Positions 1 through 7,862 of a DNA stretch of 64,000 nt are shown piece after piece. The stretch covers positions 186,001 to 250,000 of the forward strand of contig NZ_NMPZ01000001.1 of the NCBI RefSeq assembly GCF_002224675.1. The letters run 5' to 3'. Both the position numbers and the translations under genes were made by a program. This stretch comes from Segatella copri. GTDB lineage: Bacteria > Bacteroidota > Bacteroidia > Bacteroidales > Bacteroidaceae. The notes below the pieces were generated by a model. That model made no database searches. It was not told the origin of the DNA and saw only the letters and a list, made by a program, of their open reading frames with translations. Every line of letters starts with the position of its first letter. The stretch's first letter is position 1.

Positions 1-899
1 GCAGATATACGACAAAAGGAATAGACAAGGAGCTATACAAAGAATTGATATCATTCTCTGGATGGACATTTTATGGTGCTTTGTCTGGAATGGGCATGAC
101 TCAGGGAAGTATCATTTTGCTCAATATCTTCTTTGGTCCACTGGTAAATGCTGCATTTTGTATTGGCAACCAATTATACAATGCCATCAACACGTTGAGC
201 AATAGTATAGTTGTTGCATTCCGGCCAACATTAATTAAATCCTATTCGTGCCAGGATATGCTATATATGCAGCAACTTTATTTTTATGCCAATAAGGCAA
301 TTTTGTATTTACTGTGTTTGGTTGCAATGCCTTTGATGTTGGAAACGGAATATGTACTGCAATTCTGGTTAGGATACAGCACTCCGGAAATCATACTCTT
401 TTGCAGACTCTATATTATATATACGATAGTTTTGACTTTACATAATCCGATTACTATCATTATACAAGCTACAGGAAAAATCAGAAAGTATAGTTTATAT
501 GTAGAAAGTCTTACCATTATGAACATTCCAGTTTGTTGGGGACTATTTATACTAGACTGTCCTTCTTATACTATCTTTATCGTAATGATAGTCTTGTGTC
601 TGATAGCTCATAATATAAGATTGGTGATGCTGAGAAAAGCTATTCCTGAACTGAAGCTGAGAAGTTATTATAAACATCTGATACTTCCAGCCTTCTTCAT
701 ACTGGGTATAACGAGTATGTTGGAACTGTTCTTGCTTCAGTTACCGATAGCAGGTTTTCAAAGATTTGGGCTAATCGTGATTTCTTCAGTCATGGTAATG
801 TCTATATTGATATACGTATGGGGCTTTTCGGAAGCCGAACGAAAATTATTGCATTCACTGATTCATAAGGTAGTGAATAAAAGGCAAACAATATTATAA
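1..899 (+). CDS. Polysaccharide flippase (Wzx/MATE-like), C-terminal part
   Basis: The frame is open from the first bases of the window (first whole codon at position 3), so the N-terminus lies upstream and about 298 residues are visible. They form a string of hydrophobic segments separated by short charged loops, ending in a basic tail. The visible part starts with a segment of the type SFSGWTFYGALSGMGMTQG, followed by a stretch about an asymmetric, newly created 'NAAFCIGNQLYNAIN' helix, as in lipopolysaccharide/O-antigen flippases of the MOP superfamily. Family knowledge: these move lipid-linked repeat units across the inner membrane. The polymerase gene follows after 15 bases and the glycosyltransferases after that, which supports the role. 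Which glycan is carried cannot be read from the sequence. Confidence 0.8.
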   Translation, partial: RYTTKGIDKELYKELISFSGWTFYGALSGMGMTQGSIILLNIFFGPLVNAAFCIGNQLYNAINTLSNSIVVAFRPTLIKSYSCQDMLYMQQLYFYANKAILYLLCLVAMPLMLETEYVLQFWLGYSTPEIILFCRLYIIYTIVLTLHNPITIIIQATGKIRKYSLYVESLTIMNIPVCWGLFILDCPSYTIFIVMIVLCLIAHNIRLVMLRKAIPELKLRSYYKHLILPAFFILGITSMLELFLLQLPIAGFQRFGLIVISSVMVMSILIYVWGFSEAERKLLHSLIHKVVNKRQTIL

Positions 900-914
900 A
901 GGAAACAATAAATT

Positions 915-1970
915 ATGGGATACATTTTACTATCAGTACTTTTGATAACGATTATACTTTGTTATCTGGAAGATTACATCAAGAGATATAGATTTTTTCT
1001 ATATATCTTGATGGGATTCGTTATGGTTCTCATAGCAGGATTACGCGAAATTGGTCTGGATCCTGATTCTGAAAATTACGAGTATTCTTTCCAGCATTAT
1101 TATCAGAGTTCTGAGATGGGTATGGTAGAACCATCGTTTACTCTCATATCTGCTATTCTAAATGTATTTACAGATAATGTGCATCTTTTGTTTTTAGTTT
1201 ATGCATTACTGGGTGTCACTATCAAGCTATATGCATTCAAAAAAAACTTGCAATGCATTTTCGTGCCGTTGATGTTATATATAAGTTTCTACTTTGTATT
1301 GCATGAAATGACACAAATCAGAGCTGGAGTTGTGTCTGCTTTATTCTTGTTGGCTGTGTACTACATTGCTAAAAAAGAAAAAAGAAAAGCTTTGCTGCTA
1401 ATTATAGTTGGTTCATTCTTCCACTATTCCTCCTTAGCTCTGCTACCAACACTTATGTTTGGCAATAAAGATTTCAACCGCAAAGAAAATATAATGATAG
1501 CGTTACTCATCCCCCTAAGCTATCTCATATATTTCGGTGGTATCAGTATGCTGCTGAATACAGATATTCCACTTATCGGTAACAAACTAGCCATCTACCA
1601 GCAGGCAATGGAAAAAGGAAAAATGACAGTAAACATAAATGTCTTTGATCCTGTACACCTTGTCTCCGTGATGTTGTTTTACTACACATTATATTTTCGA
1701 AAGACAATCACTGCCTTCAATGAAAACTATAATGTTGTAATAAAAATAGTGGCACTAGGGCTGTTCTTGCATACAAGTTTGGCTTTTCTCCCAGTTCTAG
1801 CTTTGAGAATCAGTCAGTTATACTGTATCGTTAACATTTTCTTATTTTCAGGGATCGTATATACATTCAAACAGAAATGGATGGGAATTACAATCCTGGT
1901 GTTATTATCGATATTCCAAATGTATCTCGCTTTACCTCATTATGGATTAGGTGATATCGTGAGATTTTAA
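915..1970 (+). CDS. EpsG-family polysaccharide polymerase-like membrane protein
   Basis: A 351-residue protein with about ten hydrophobic segments. After two N-terminal helices comes the 'AGLREIGLDPDSENYEYSFQ' region, an extracytoplasmic segment with acidic and aromatic residues preceded by Arg, typical of the EpsG/Wzy-like family (R-x-x-G-x-D-x-x-N-Y pattern). A 'MTQIRAGVVSALFLLAVYYI' helix with a conserved-looking QxR follows at about residues 133-152, again as in EpsG. Family role: polymerisation of lipid-linked repeat units outside the inner membrane. It lies 15 bases after the flippase and 13 bases before the WbsX-like gene, so it is probably in one operon with them. Wzy-type proteins diverge fast, so the polymerase call rests on topology plus context. 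Confidence 0.75.
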   Translation: MGYILLSVLLITIILCYLEDYIKRYRFFLYILMGFVMVLIAGLREIGLDPDSENYEYSFQHYYQSSEMGMVEPSFTLISAILNVFTDNVHLLFLVYALLGVTIKLYAFKKNLQCIFVPLMLYISFYFVLHEMTQIRAGVVSALFLLAVYYIAKKEKRKALLLIIVGSFFHYSSLALLPTLMFGNKDFNRKENIMIALLIPLSYLIYFGGISMLLNTDIPLIGNKLAIYQQAMEKGKMTVNINVFDPVHLVSVMLFYYTLYFRKTITAFNENYNVVIKIVALGLFLHTSLAFLPVLALRISQLYCIVNIFLFSGIVYTFKQKWMGITILVLLSIFQMYLALPHYGLGDIVRF

Positions 1971-1983
1971 ATAAAGAAATACA

Positions 1984-3135
1984 ATGAAAGCAAGAGTTAT
2001 AGCTTTTTATCTGCCACAGTTTTACCCGATTCCCGAAAACGACAAGGTATGGGGACCGGGATTCACTGAATGGACGAATGTTGCCAAGGCTCGTCCGGTA
2101 TTTCATGGGCACTATCAGCCTAGAATACCGGCAGATTTAGGTTTCTATGATCTTCGTTTGCCAGAGACTCGGGAGCAGCAGGCTCAGTTGGCACGCGAAG
2201 CAGGTATAGAAGGTTTCTGCTACTGGCATTATTGGATGGGTAATGGCAAACGTTTGTTGCAGCGTCCTTTCGATGAGGTACTGGATTCCGGCAAACCGGA
2301 CTTCCCGTTTTGTCTCGCATGGGCCAACCATGATTGGAAAACAGGAACATGGGTGAACAAAGGTGGTAATCAGAAGATTTGCGAGCAGAAATATCCTGGA
2401 GACGATGATTATATTGCCCATTTTCATTATGTTCTTCAAGCTTTCAAAGACCATCGCTACATTACCGTAGATGGAAAGCCACTGTTCTTGATATTCGACC
2501 CTTACCACTTTAAGGATGTCCGTCATTTTATCCATCTCTGGCGTGACTTAGCCAAAGAAAGCGGATTGAAAGGTATTTACTTCGTTGCTATGTGCTCAGC
2601 CACAACCACCATAAAGCGCAATGAAGATGGCACTTTGAGCAGAGTAGTTCCTAATCTGGACAGTGCTTCTGAGGTTTATGAAAGCTTTATCAAACTAGGA
2701 TTTGATGGCATTAATCCAATGGGGAAAAACCGCGCAGAAATGGTGTATCAAGGAAAATATTGCCGCATCATTCGAAGAGCATTACAAAAGAAGTTTTCCT
2801 TTCTGCCTCCGTTGAAATATGATTATCCGAAAGTGATGAAGCATTTCTATATGCCCGAAGACCAATGGAACAATGTATTCCCTACTCTCTTCCCACAATG
2901 GGACAGAACTCCAAGAGCAGGCAAGCATGAGGGGATATATGTAAACGCTACCCCACAGAATTTTGAGGAACATATCAGAGGGGCACTTCAAATTATTAGA
3001 AACAAACCGGAAGATAAGAAAATCTTATTCTTGCGTTCTTGGAACGAATGGGGGGAAGGAAACTATGTGGAACCAGACTCATTATATGGCCACGGTTTTC
3101 TAGATGCCATAAAAAATGAAATAAAAGCGGAATAA
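1984..3135 (+). CDS. WbsX-like (GH99-like) polysaccharide biosynthesis protein
   Basis: 383 residues. It opens with RVIAFYLPQFYPIPEND and continues with WGPGFTEWTNVAKARP, the standard start of the WbsX / glycoside hydrolase 99-like family often found in O-antigen and capsule clusters. Further family landmarks are GIEGFCYWHYW (about residues 75-85), a 'FCLAWANHDW' strand and a C-terminal RSWNEWGEGNYVEPD segment with aromatic and acidic residues expected in a (beta/alpha)8 sugar-active site. In these clusters the family is annotated as a glycosyltransferase or a glycan-processing enzyme; the reaction is not settled by sequence. It starts 13 bases after the polymerase gene and stops 1 base before the next start, so the genes are probably translationally coupled. 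Confidence 0.85.
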   Translation: MKARVIAFYLPQFYPIPENDKVWGPGFTEWTNVAKARPVFHGHYQPRIPADLGFYDLRLPETREQQAQLAREAGIEGFCYWHYWMGNGKRLLQRPFDEVLDSGKPDFPFCLAWANHDWKTGTWVNKGGNQKICEQKYPGDDDYIAHFHYVLQAFKDHRYITVDGKPLFLIFDPYHFKDVRHFIHLWRDLAKESGLKGIYFVAMCSATTTIKRNEDGTLSRVVPNLDSASEVYESFIKLGFDGINPMGKNRAEMVYQGKYCRIIRRALQKKFSFLPPLKYDYPKVMKHFYMPEDQWNNVFPTLFPQWDRTPRAGKHEGIYVNATPQNFEEHIRGALQIIRNKPEDKKILFLRSWNEWGEGNYVEPDSLYGHGFLDAIKNEIKAE

Positions 3136-3136
3136 A

Positions 3137-3952
3137 ATGGAAATAAAAATAATCCCGACAGGAGGACTTTGCAATCGACTGAGAGCTATCGCAACTACCA
3201 TTACGATAGCAAAGCACTATAACTGTTCGCTATCCATCTATTGGAACAACAGTAGAGGGCTCAAGGCAAACTTTGCCGACTTATTCGAACCTATTCATAT
3301 AGAAAAAGTGCATCTGATAGAGAATACGCAATGGCTATATCATATCAACGGAACCAAGGATTACCTTTTAAGAAAATGGTTCCTTCGGTTGGGTAATGAG
3401 CAAGTCGTTTTCAATCATAGCATCTATACACAAGGAGATATCTACCAGAAGTTGAAGAGTAATTATAAGGGCAACCTGCTCTTGATTTCTTGCTATCCTA
3501 TGTGTACGGATTATCAAATTCAGAACATATTCGTTCCGAAAAGAGATCTTCAGCTGCGGATTGATCAAATAACCTCGACTTTCTCGAAAAATATGATTGG
3601 TGTTCATATCAGAAGAACAGACAACATAGCTTCTATCAATTCTTCACCAATAGATGTTTTTGTCCATCTTATGCAACTTGAAATAGAAAAAGATGATACA
3701 GTGAAGTTTTATGTGGCTAGTGATGATGAGAAGGTAAAAAAAGAACTGCAAGATAAATTCCCAGGAAGAGTCATTACATTAATGGATGATACCAGTAGAG
3801 ACTCTCTCGAAGGTATGAAATTCGCAGTAGTGGATTTATTCTGTCTAAGTAAGACTAAAAAAATATTGGGTAGCGTGGCATCCTCCTATTCACAAATTGC
3901 AGCAGAAATTGGCGGTATCAAAGTAGAATATGCTAAATGTAATGAGAATTAA
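3137..3952 (+). CDS. Fucosyltransferase-like (GT-B) glycosyltransferase
   Basis: 271 residues. The N-terminal segment 'PTGGLCNRLRAIATTITIAK' has the G-G-L-x-N-R-L nucleotide-sugar/acceptor loop seen in GT11, GT23 and O-fucosyltransferase-like enzymes. The segment GVHIRRTD at about residues 155-162 is the H-x-R-R-x-D motif that binds GDP-fucose in alpha-1,2 and alpha-1,6 fucosyltransferases. A 'FYVASDD' strand follows, as is usual for the C-terminal Rossmann half. Family inference: transfer of fucose or a similar sugar from a GDP donor to the growing repeat unit, in the cytoplasm. The start codon lies one base after the previous stop. The sugar specificity is inferred, not shown. Confidence 0.75.
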   Translation: MEIKIIPTGGLCNRLRAIATTITIAKHYNCSLSIYWNNSRGLKANFADLFEPIHIEKVHLIENTQWLYHINGTKDYLLRKWFLRLGNEQVVFNHSIYTQGDIYQKLKSNYKGNLLLISCYPMCTDYQIQNIFVPKRDLQLRIDQITSTFSKNMIGVHIRRTDNIASINSSPIDVFVHLMQLEIEKDDTVKFYVASDDEKVKKELQDKFPGRVITLMDDTSRDSLEGMKFAVVDLFCLSKTKKILGSVASSYSQIAAEIGGIKVEYAKCNEN

Positions 3953-3959
3953 ATAGTTT

Positions 3960-4781
3960 ATGACACCAGAAATAAGTATCATCATACCAACTTACGCTCC
4001 TGGGGAATTACTCAGAATGTGTTTAGATAGCCTGGAGCAGCAAACTTTAGGCAAGGATGCGTATGAGGTTTGCCTCGTTTTGAATGGAGACAAAGAACCT
4101 TATTATGCCAATATAAAGGAGTATCTGAAAAATTATAAGATGAAGGTTCATTTGATTTATAGTGAGCACAAAGGTGTTTCGTTTGCTCGAAATCTAGGCA
4201 TAGATTTTGCAAAAGGTAAATTCCTTACTTTCATTGACGATGATGATCTTGTAAGTCCAAACTATCTGGAACAATTAAGCAAAAACAGTTGCGACAATGG
4301 AATCACTGTTGCCAATATGATTGCTTTCAGAGGACAAGTTGAAAATGTGGCAGATCATTATCTCTCTTCGGCTTATCAGCGATATGATGTAGGGAAGAAA
4401 AAGAATGTTTTCCGTCATCGCAGCCTGCTGTCTAGTGCTTGCTGCAAGCTTATTCCCCGCCCATTGATTGGTGATATTCGCTTTAGAACGAATTTATCTC
4501 ATGGCGAAGATTCCTTCTTTATGTTTATGGTATCGGCAGGTATCAAACAAATAAACGTTACACCTCCATCCGCCATTTACTATATTCGCAAGAGAGACGG
4601 CTCATCCTCAAGAAGCAAGGAGAATAGGCGCAAAAAGCAGAAAATGGAGATCAAGCTCTTCTATTTCTATACAAAAGAGTATTTCTCACATATAAAAAAA
4701 TATAATTTGCTATTCTACGTAAGTCGCATTGTTGCAACTGCTTACAAATTGTTTCTAGAAGATTACGTAAGACCTCTGTAA
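3960..4781 (+). CDS. Family 2 glycosyltransferase
   Basis: 273 residues with a GT-A fold start: SIIIPTYAPGELLRMCLDSL at residues 6-25, then VSFARNLG near residue 75 and the metal/nucleotide-sugar binding acidic cluster FIDDDD at residues 91-96. HGEDSFFMF near residue 183 fits the catalytic-base region (ED) of GT2 enzymes. The C-terminal third is Lys/Arg-rich and aromatic, consistent with membrane association. It starts 7 bases after the fucosyltransferase-like gene. Donor and linkage are unknown; context says it adds a sugar to the cluster's repeat unit. Confidence 0.88.
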   Translation: MTPEISIIIPTYAPGELLRMCLDSLEQQTLGKDAYEVCLVLNGDKEPYYANIKEYLKNYKMKVHLIYSEHKGVSFARNLGIDFAKGKFLTFIDDDDLVSPNYLEQLSKNSCDNGITVANMIAFRGQVENVADHYLSSAYQRYDVGKKKNVFRHRSLLSSACCKLIPRPLIGDIRFRTNLSHGEDSFFMFMVSAGIKQINVTPPSAIYYIRKRDGSSSRSKENRRKKQKMEIKLFYFYTKEYFSHIKKYNLLFYVSRIVATAYKLFLEDYVRPL

Positions 4782-4802
4782 AAGCATCTTGCTTCTTTTA
4801 CA
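4777..4802 (+). terminator. Weak hairpin overlapping a stop codon
   Basis: TGTAAAAG (4777-4784) and CTTTTACA (4795-4802) form an 8-bp perfect stem over a 10-base loop; the left arm includes the stop codon of the upstream GT2 gene. No T-run follows, so it may only slow or protect the transcript inside the operon. Confidence 0.3.
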
Positions 4803-4847
4803 ATATTAAGCTGTTTTGTTCGTTATAATATAAAAGGATAAAAGAGA

Positions 4848-5657
4848 ATGGATAGGAACAGGTTAGTATCAGTTATCATGCCCACTTATAATGCCGGCAA
4901 ATATCTTGCCGACAGCATAAGTAGTATCCTTGACCAAACCTATCTTGACCTGGAATTGCTGATTACAGATGACGGTTCCACGGATCCGGTAACTCTGGAT
5001 ATTCTGCACAAGATAGAGGAAAGGGATAGCCGGGTGGATGTGCTCTATCTTGACCACAACCATGGAGCAGGATACGCCCGGAACAAGAGCATAGAACGTG
5101 CCAGGGGAAGATACATCGCTTTCTGTGATAGTGACGACCGTTGGACACCGGATAAACTGGAAAAGCAAATCGCATTCATGAACCAGAAACAGTGTGCTCT
5201 ATCCTGTGCCTCATACATCATCTTCAATTTGAACGAACAAAAATCTGTAGGCATCAATATCGCTCCGCCTAAAATCACCTTCTCTATGATGAAGCGGGAT
5301 AATAAAATAGGTTGCCTCACTGCTATCTATGATACCCAACTGCTGGGCAGAAAATACTATATGCCCACTTTGCGCAAGCGACAAGATTGGGCACTCTTCC
5401 TGCAAATCCTGAAAGATTGCAAGGTGTGTTATTCCTACCCCAACCAGCCGCTGGCTGTGTATTGCCGCCACAAGCATTCCATATCCAGCAGCAAGATATC
5501 ACTTGCCAAATACAATATAGCTGTTTATCGTAGCATTCTGGGGTATGGATGGTTGAAGGCTTGTTTCTACTTTGCTTTTTTGTTTTTGCCAACATACATT
5601 CTGAAGCTAATGAAGCGAAAACAGGATAGTTACTGCTTTGTTAAAAGAAAAGGATAG
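4848..5657 (+). CDS. Family 2 glycosyltransferase
   Basis: 269 residues with clear GT2 landmarks: VSVIMPTYNAGKYLADSI at residues 7-24, the DDGSTD nucleotide-binding turn at 41-46, GAGYARNKSIERARGRYIAF at 73-92 and the DSDD metal-binding motif at 94-97. RKRQDWALFLQ near residue 180 supplies the QDW motif common in this GT2 subgroup. The C-terminus has a short hydrophobic helix with basic flanks, suggesting inner-membrane attachment. A 66-base gap separates it from the previous GT2 gene, longer than the other spacers in this cluster. Sugar specificity is not readable. Confidence 0.9.
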   Translation: MDRNRLVSVIMPTYNAGKYLADSISSILDQTYLDLELLITDDGSTDPVTLDILHKIEERDSRVDVLYLDHNHGAGYARNKSIERARGRYIAFCDSDDRWTPDKLEKQIAFMNQKQCALSCASYIIFNLNEQKSVGINIAPPKITFSMMKRDNKIGCLTAIYDTQLLGRKYYMPTLRKRQDWALFLQILKDCKVCYSYPNQPLAVYCRHKHSISSSKISLAKYNIAVYRSILGYGWLKACFYFAFLFLPTYILKLMKRKQDSYCFVKRKG

Positions 5658-5713
5658 CTAAATGTAATATATCGCACAACTTTACGTTTATATAGTAAAT
5701 GGAATAACTCTAT

Positions 5714-6349
5714 ATGAGAAATAGTATTGTTAAGACAAAAGTCATAGCAGATGGAATGAGTGCTATGGAGCGAAACGTCAAGCGAGCTGGCGACTTTCTG
5801 TTAGCAACAATCAGCTTACTGCTCGTTTCGCCTCTCATGCTTCTAATATATATAATGGTAAGATGTGAAGATGGTGGACCAGCTATTTTCAAGCAGGAAC
5901 GAATCGGACGGTTTGGGCGCCCTTTCAACATCTATAAATTCAGAAGCATGACGGTGGATGCAGAAAAGAACGGTCCTCAGCTCTGTTCCCATAAAAAAGA
6001 TAAGCGGCTTACCCATATCGGCAAGTTTCTGAGAAAACACCATCTGGATGAACTTCCTCAACTCTGGAACGTGATTTGTGGCGATATGTCGTTTATTGGT
6101 CCAAGACCCGAACGAAAGTTCTACATAGACCAGATTATGGAGCGTGACCCTAGATATAAGAATCTGTATCAGATTCGCCCTGGTGTTACTTCCTACGCAA
6201 CCCTCTATAACGGATACACAGATACGATGGAGAAGATGTTGCGCCGCCTGGATATGGACCTATACTACCTGGAGCATCGTTCATGGTGGTTTGATGCCAG
6301 AATCTTAGGCAAGACTTTCATCAAGATTATCTTCGGAAGAGTGTTCTAA
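5714..6349 (+). CDS. Initiating sugar-phosphate transferase (polyprenyl-P phosphoglycosyl transferase)
   Basis: 211 residues, the short monotopic form of the family. One hydrophobic helix (about residues 27-49) follows KRAGD, then come KFRSM at 75-79, LDELPQLWNV at 111-120 and GDMSFIGPRPE at 123-133, the hallmark sequence of bacterial sugar transferases (WcaJ/PglC type) with the catalytic Asp-Glu pair in DELPQ. Family function: transfer of a sugar-1-phosphate from a UDP-sugar to undecaprenyl phosphate, the first step of repeat-unit assembly, at the cytoplasmic face. It is the last gene of the cluster, followed by an intergenic repeat and a likely terminator. The exact sugar is unknown. Confidence 0.92.
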   Translation: MRNSIVKTKVIADGMSAMERNVKRAGDFLLATISLLLVSPLMLLIYIMVRCEDGGPAIFKQERIGRFGRPFNIYKFRSMTVDAEKNGPQLCSHKKDKRLTHIGKFLRKHHLDELPQLWNVICGDMSFIGPRPERKFYIDQIMERDPRYKNLYQIRPGVTSYATLYNGYTDTMEKMLRRLDMDLYYLEHRSWWFDARILGKTFIKIIFGRVF

Positions 6350-6396
6350 ATTCATATAGAAAAGATTCGACCTGTACGGTTGAAATTACCCAATAT

Positions 6397-6516
6397 GCCC
6401 TGAAAGGACAAAAGCTCTGAAATTGAATGCTTTTGCCCTTTCAGGGCGACTTTGTTGTATTTATTCTAAAACCCAGGGCGCTGCCCTGGGCTAAGAGCTT
6501 CTGCCCTTTCAGGGCG
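6397..6516. repeat. Palindromic intergenic repeat, copy A
   Basis: Two hairpins lie in a row. Arms 6397-6415 and 6429-6447 (core GCCCTGAAAGG / CCTTTCAGGGC) pair at 18 of 19 positions, and CCCAGGGC / GCCCTGGG pair at 6472-6490. A further GCCCTTTCAGGGCGT copy ends at 6516. The same ordered modules recur at 59547-59634, and a degenerate form occurs at 16544-16596. It sits between convergent genes. Confidence 0.85.
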
Positions 6517-6519
6517 TAT

Positions 6520-6551
6520 GGGATGTGGTTTATGACACACCCTCTTTTTTT
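6520..6551 (+). terminator. Probable terminator of the polysaccharide cluster
   Basis: GGGATGTG (6520-6527) pairs with CACACCC (6536-6542) with one bulged base, followed by a run of seven T (6545-6551). It ends the plus-strand cluster just before the convergent efflux gene. Confidence 0.6.
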
Positions 6552-6556
6552 GTTTC

Positions 6557-7831
6557 TTACAGATGATTCGAAAGCCCCAGCAAAGCCAAGGCAGCCTCAT
6601 TATATTCATTGATGACATCAGCCTGCTTCATACCCATATCTATCGCTTCCTGCAAGGCATTGGCATACTCCACATAGCTGATTTCGCCACTCTCATACTC
6701 GGCAGTACTAAGGCGAACGATTTCTTTTGCCTTGGAAATGTTCTCGCCGTTATAATAAGCCATGCGTTTGGCTGCATTCTGGAAACGGTTGTAGCCTAGG
6801 CGATAATCACGTTCCTTTTCTCTCCGCTCCTGCTGCATCTCCAGTTCTGCTACCTCACGATTCTTCTTGGCAGCCTTCACCTTTGCCTTGATAGCACCAT
6901 AGAAGAGAGGCACGCCTACTCCAATCTCAAAGCCGAAGAAGTTACCCTCGGTAAAACGCTGACGGTCGATGTGGTAAGGATCCCAACTGGAAATGAGTGC
7001 CTGGGTGCGAAGCGTAAGCGAAAGTGATGGCGCATAACCCGTCTTGGCGCACTTCACCTCCTTATCGAGTGCCTTCAGCCGGTCTTGCTGATACTGCGCA
7101 TCAGCAGTCTGCTGATAGTTGAAGGTTCCGCTGACAGGAGATTGCAGTGCAATGAGATAAGATTCTGCTGGCAAAACTGGCTGATCGGTATTCAATAATG
7201 CCATCAGTTCTAACTGCTTGTTCTCAGCCACACTCTTCACATTTACCATCTCTAAATGGTTTTCATTACGCAAGCGCTCGGCAGTAAGGAACTCCAGCTG
7301 TCTGGCTTCGCCTGCCTTGTAACGCTTCTCGGCAACATCGCAATAACGGTCGAGGATAGAATCCTGACGCTGAAGGATACTCAGACGATGAGTCTGATAG
7401 AGCATCGCATAATAAGCAGAAGCAATCTCAAGCTTAATCTGCTGATTAGTTACACCCAGACGACTTTTTTCTGCCTGAGTTTCTGCCTTCAGCTGACCAC
7501 GGCGGGCGGTATAAACCGTTGGAAATTCGATGCCCTGTGAAAATGCAAGAGCATTATCGGTATCGCCGCTTGAAGCCGGATTCTGTCCGAAAGCAATCTC
7601 TGTCTTGTCCACATCCCATGCCGTTCCTTCCATTACCTTGGCACGTTCTATCGATTTTCGTCCAGCCTGCAACGTCAGGTTCTGCTTATCTGCCAACTGG
7701 AAACACTGCTCCAAAGTCATCTTCGTGCCGGGAATGGTGGCATCGAAAAGCTGAGCCTTTGCCTCTGAAGGGGCCAGCAGCATCAAAACTGCTGCCAGCC
7801 CGAATATAGTTTTCTTTTTTCTCTTGTTCAT
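6557..7831 (-). CDS. Outer-membrane efflux protein (TolC/CusC family)
   Basis: 424 residues with a basic N-terminus, hydrophobic core and AKA-Q cleavage site (signal peptide, about residues 1-26). The mature protein begins with the TLEQCFQLADKQNLTL helix that marks each TolC-type half. The sequence is dominated by long amphipathic helices rich in Ala, Glu, Gln and Lys (for instance about residues 145-215 and 320-410), as expected for the periplasmic tunnel. It is the third gene of the adaptor-RND-OMF operon and starts 31 bases after the pump gene. Role by family: trimeric outer-membrane exit duct for the metal pump encoded upstream. It lacks an N-terminal lipidation Cys, unlike some CusC proteins. 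Confidence 0.88.
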   Translation of the reverse strand: MNKRKKKTIFGLAAVLMLLAPSEAKAQLFDATIPGTKMTLEQCFQLADKQNLTLQAGRKSIERAKVMEGTAWDVDKTEIAFGQNPASSGDTDNALAFSQGIEFPTVYTARRGQLKAETQAEKSRLGVTNQQIKLEIASAYYAMLYQTHRLSILQRQDSILDRYCDVAEKRYKAGEARQLEFLTAERLRNENHLEMVNVKSVAENKQLELMALLNTDQPVLPAESYLIALQSPVSGTFNYQQTADAQYQQDRLKALDKEVKCAKTGYAPSLSLTLRTQALISSWDPYHIDRQRFTEGNFFGFEIGVGVPLFYGAIKAKVKAAKKNREVAELEMQQERREKERDYRLGYNRFQNAAKRMAYYNGENISKAKEIVRLSTAEYESGEISYVEYANALQEAIDMGMKQADVINEYNEAALALLGLSNHL

Positions 7832-7862
7832 CCTAAATGTTTTATGTTATCTTCTTAATTGC

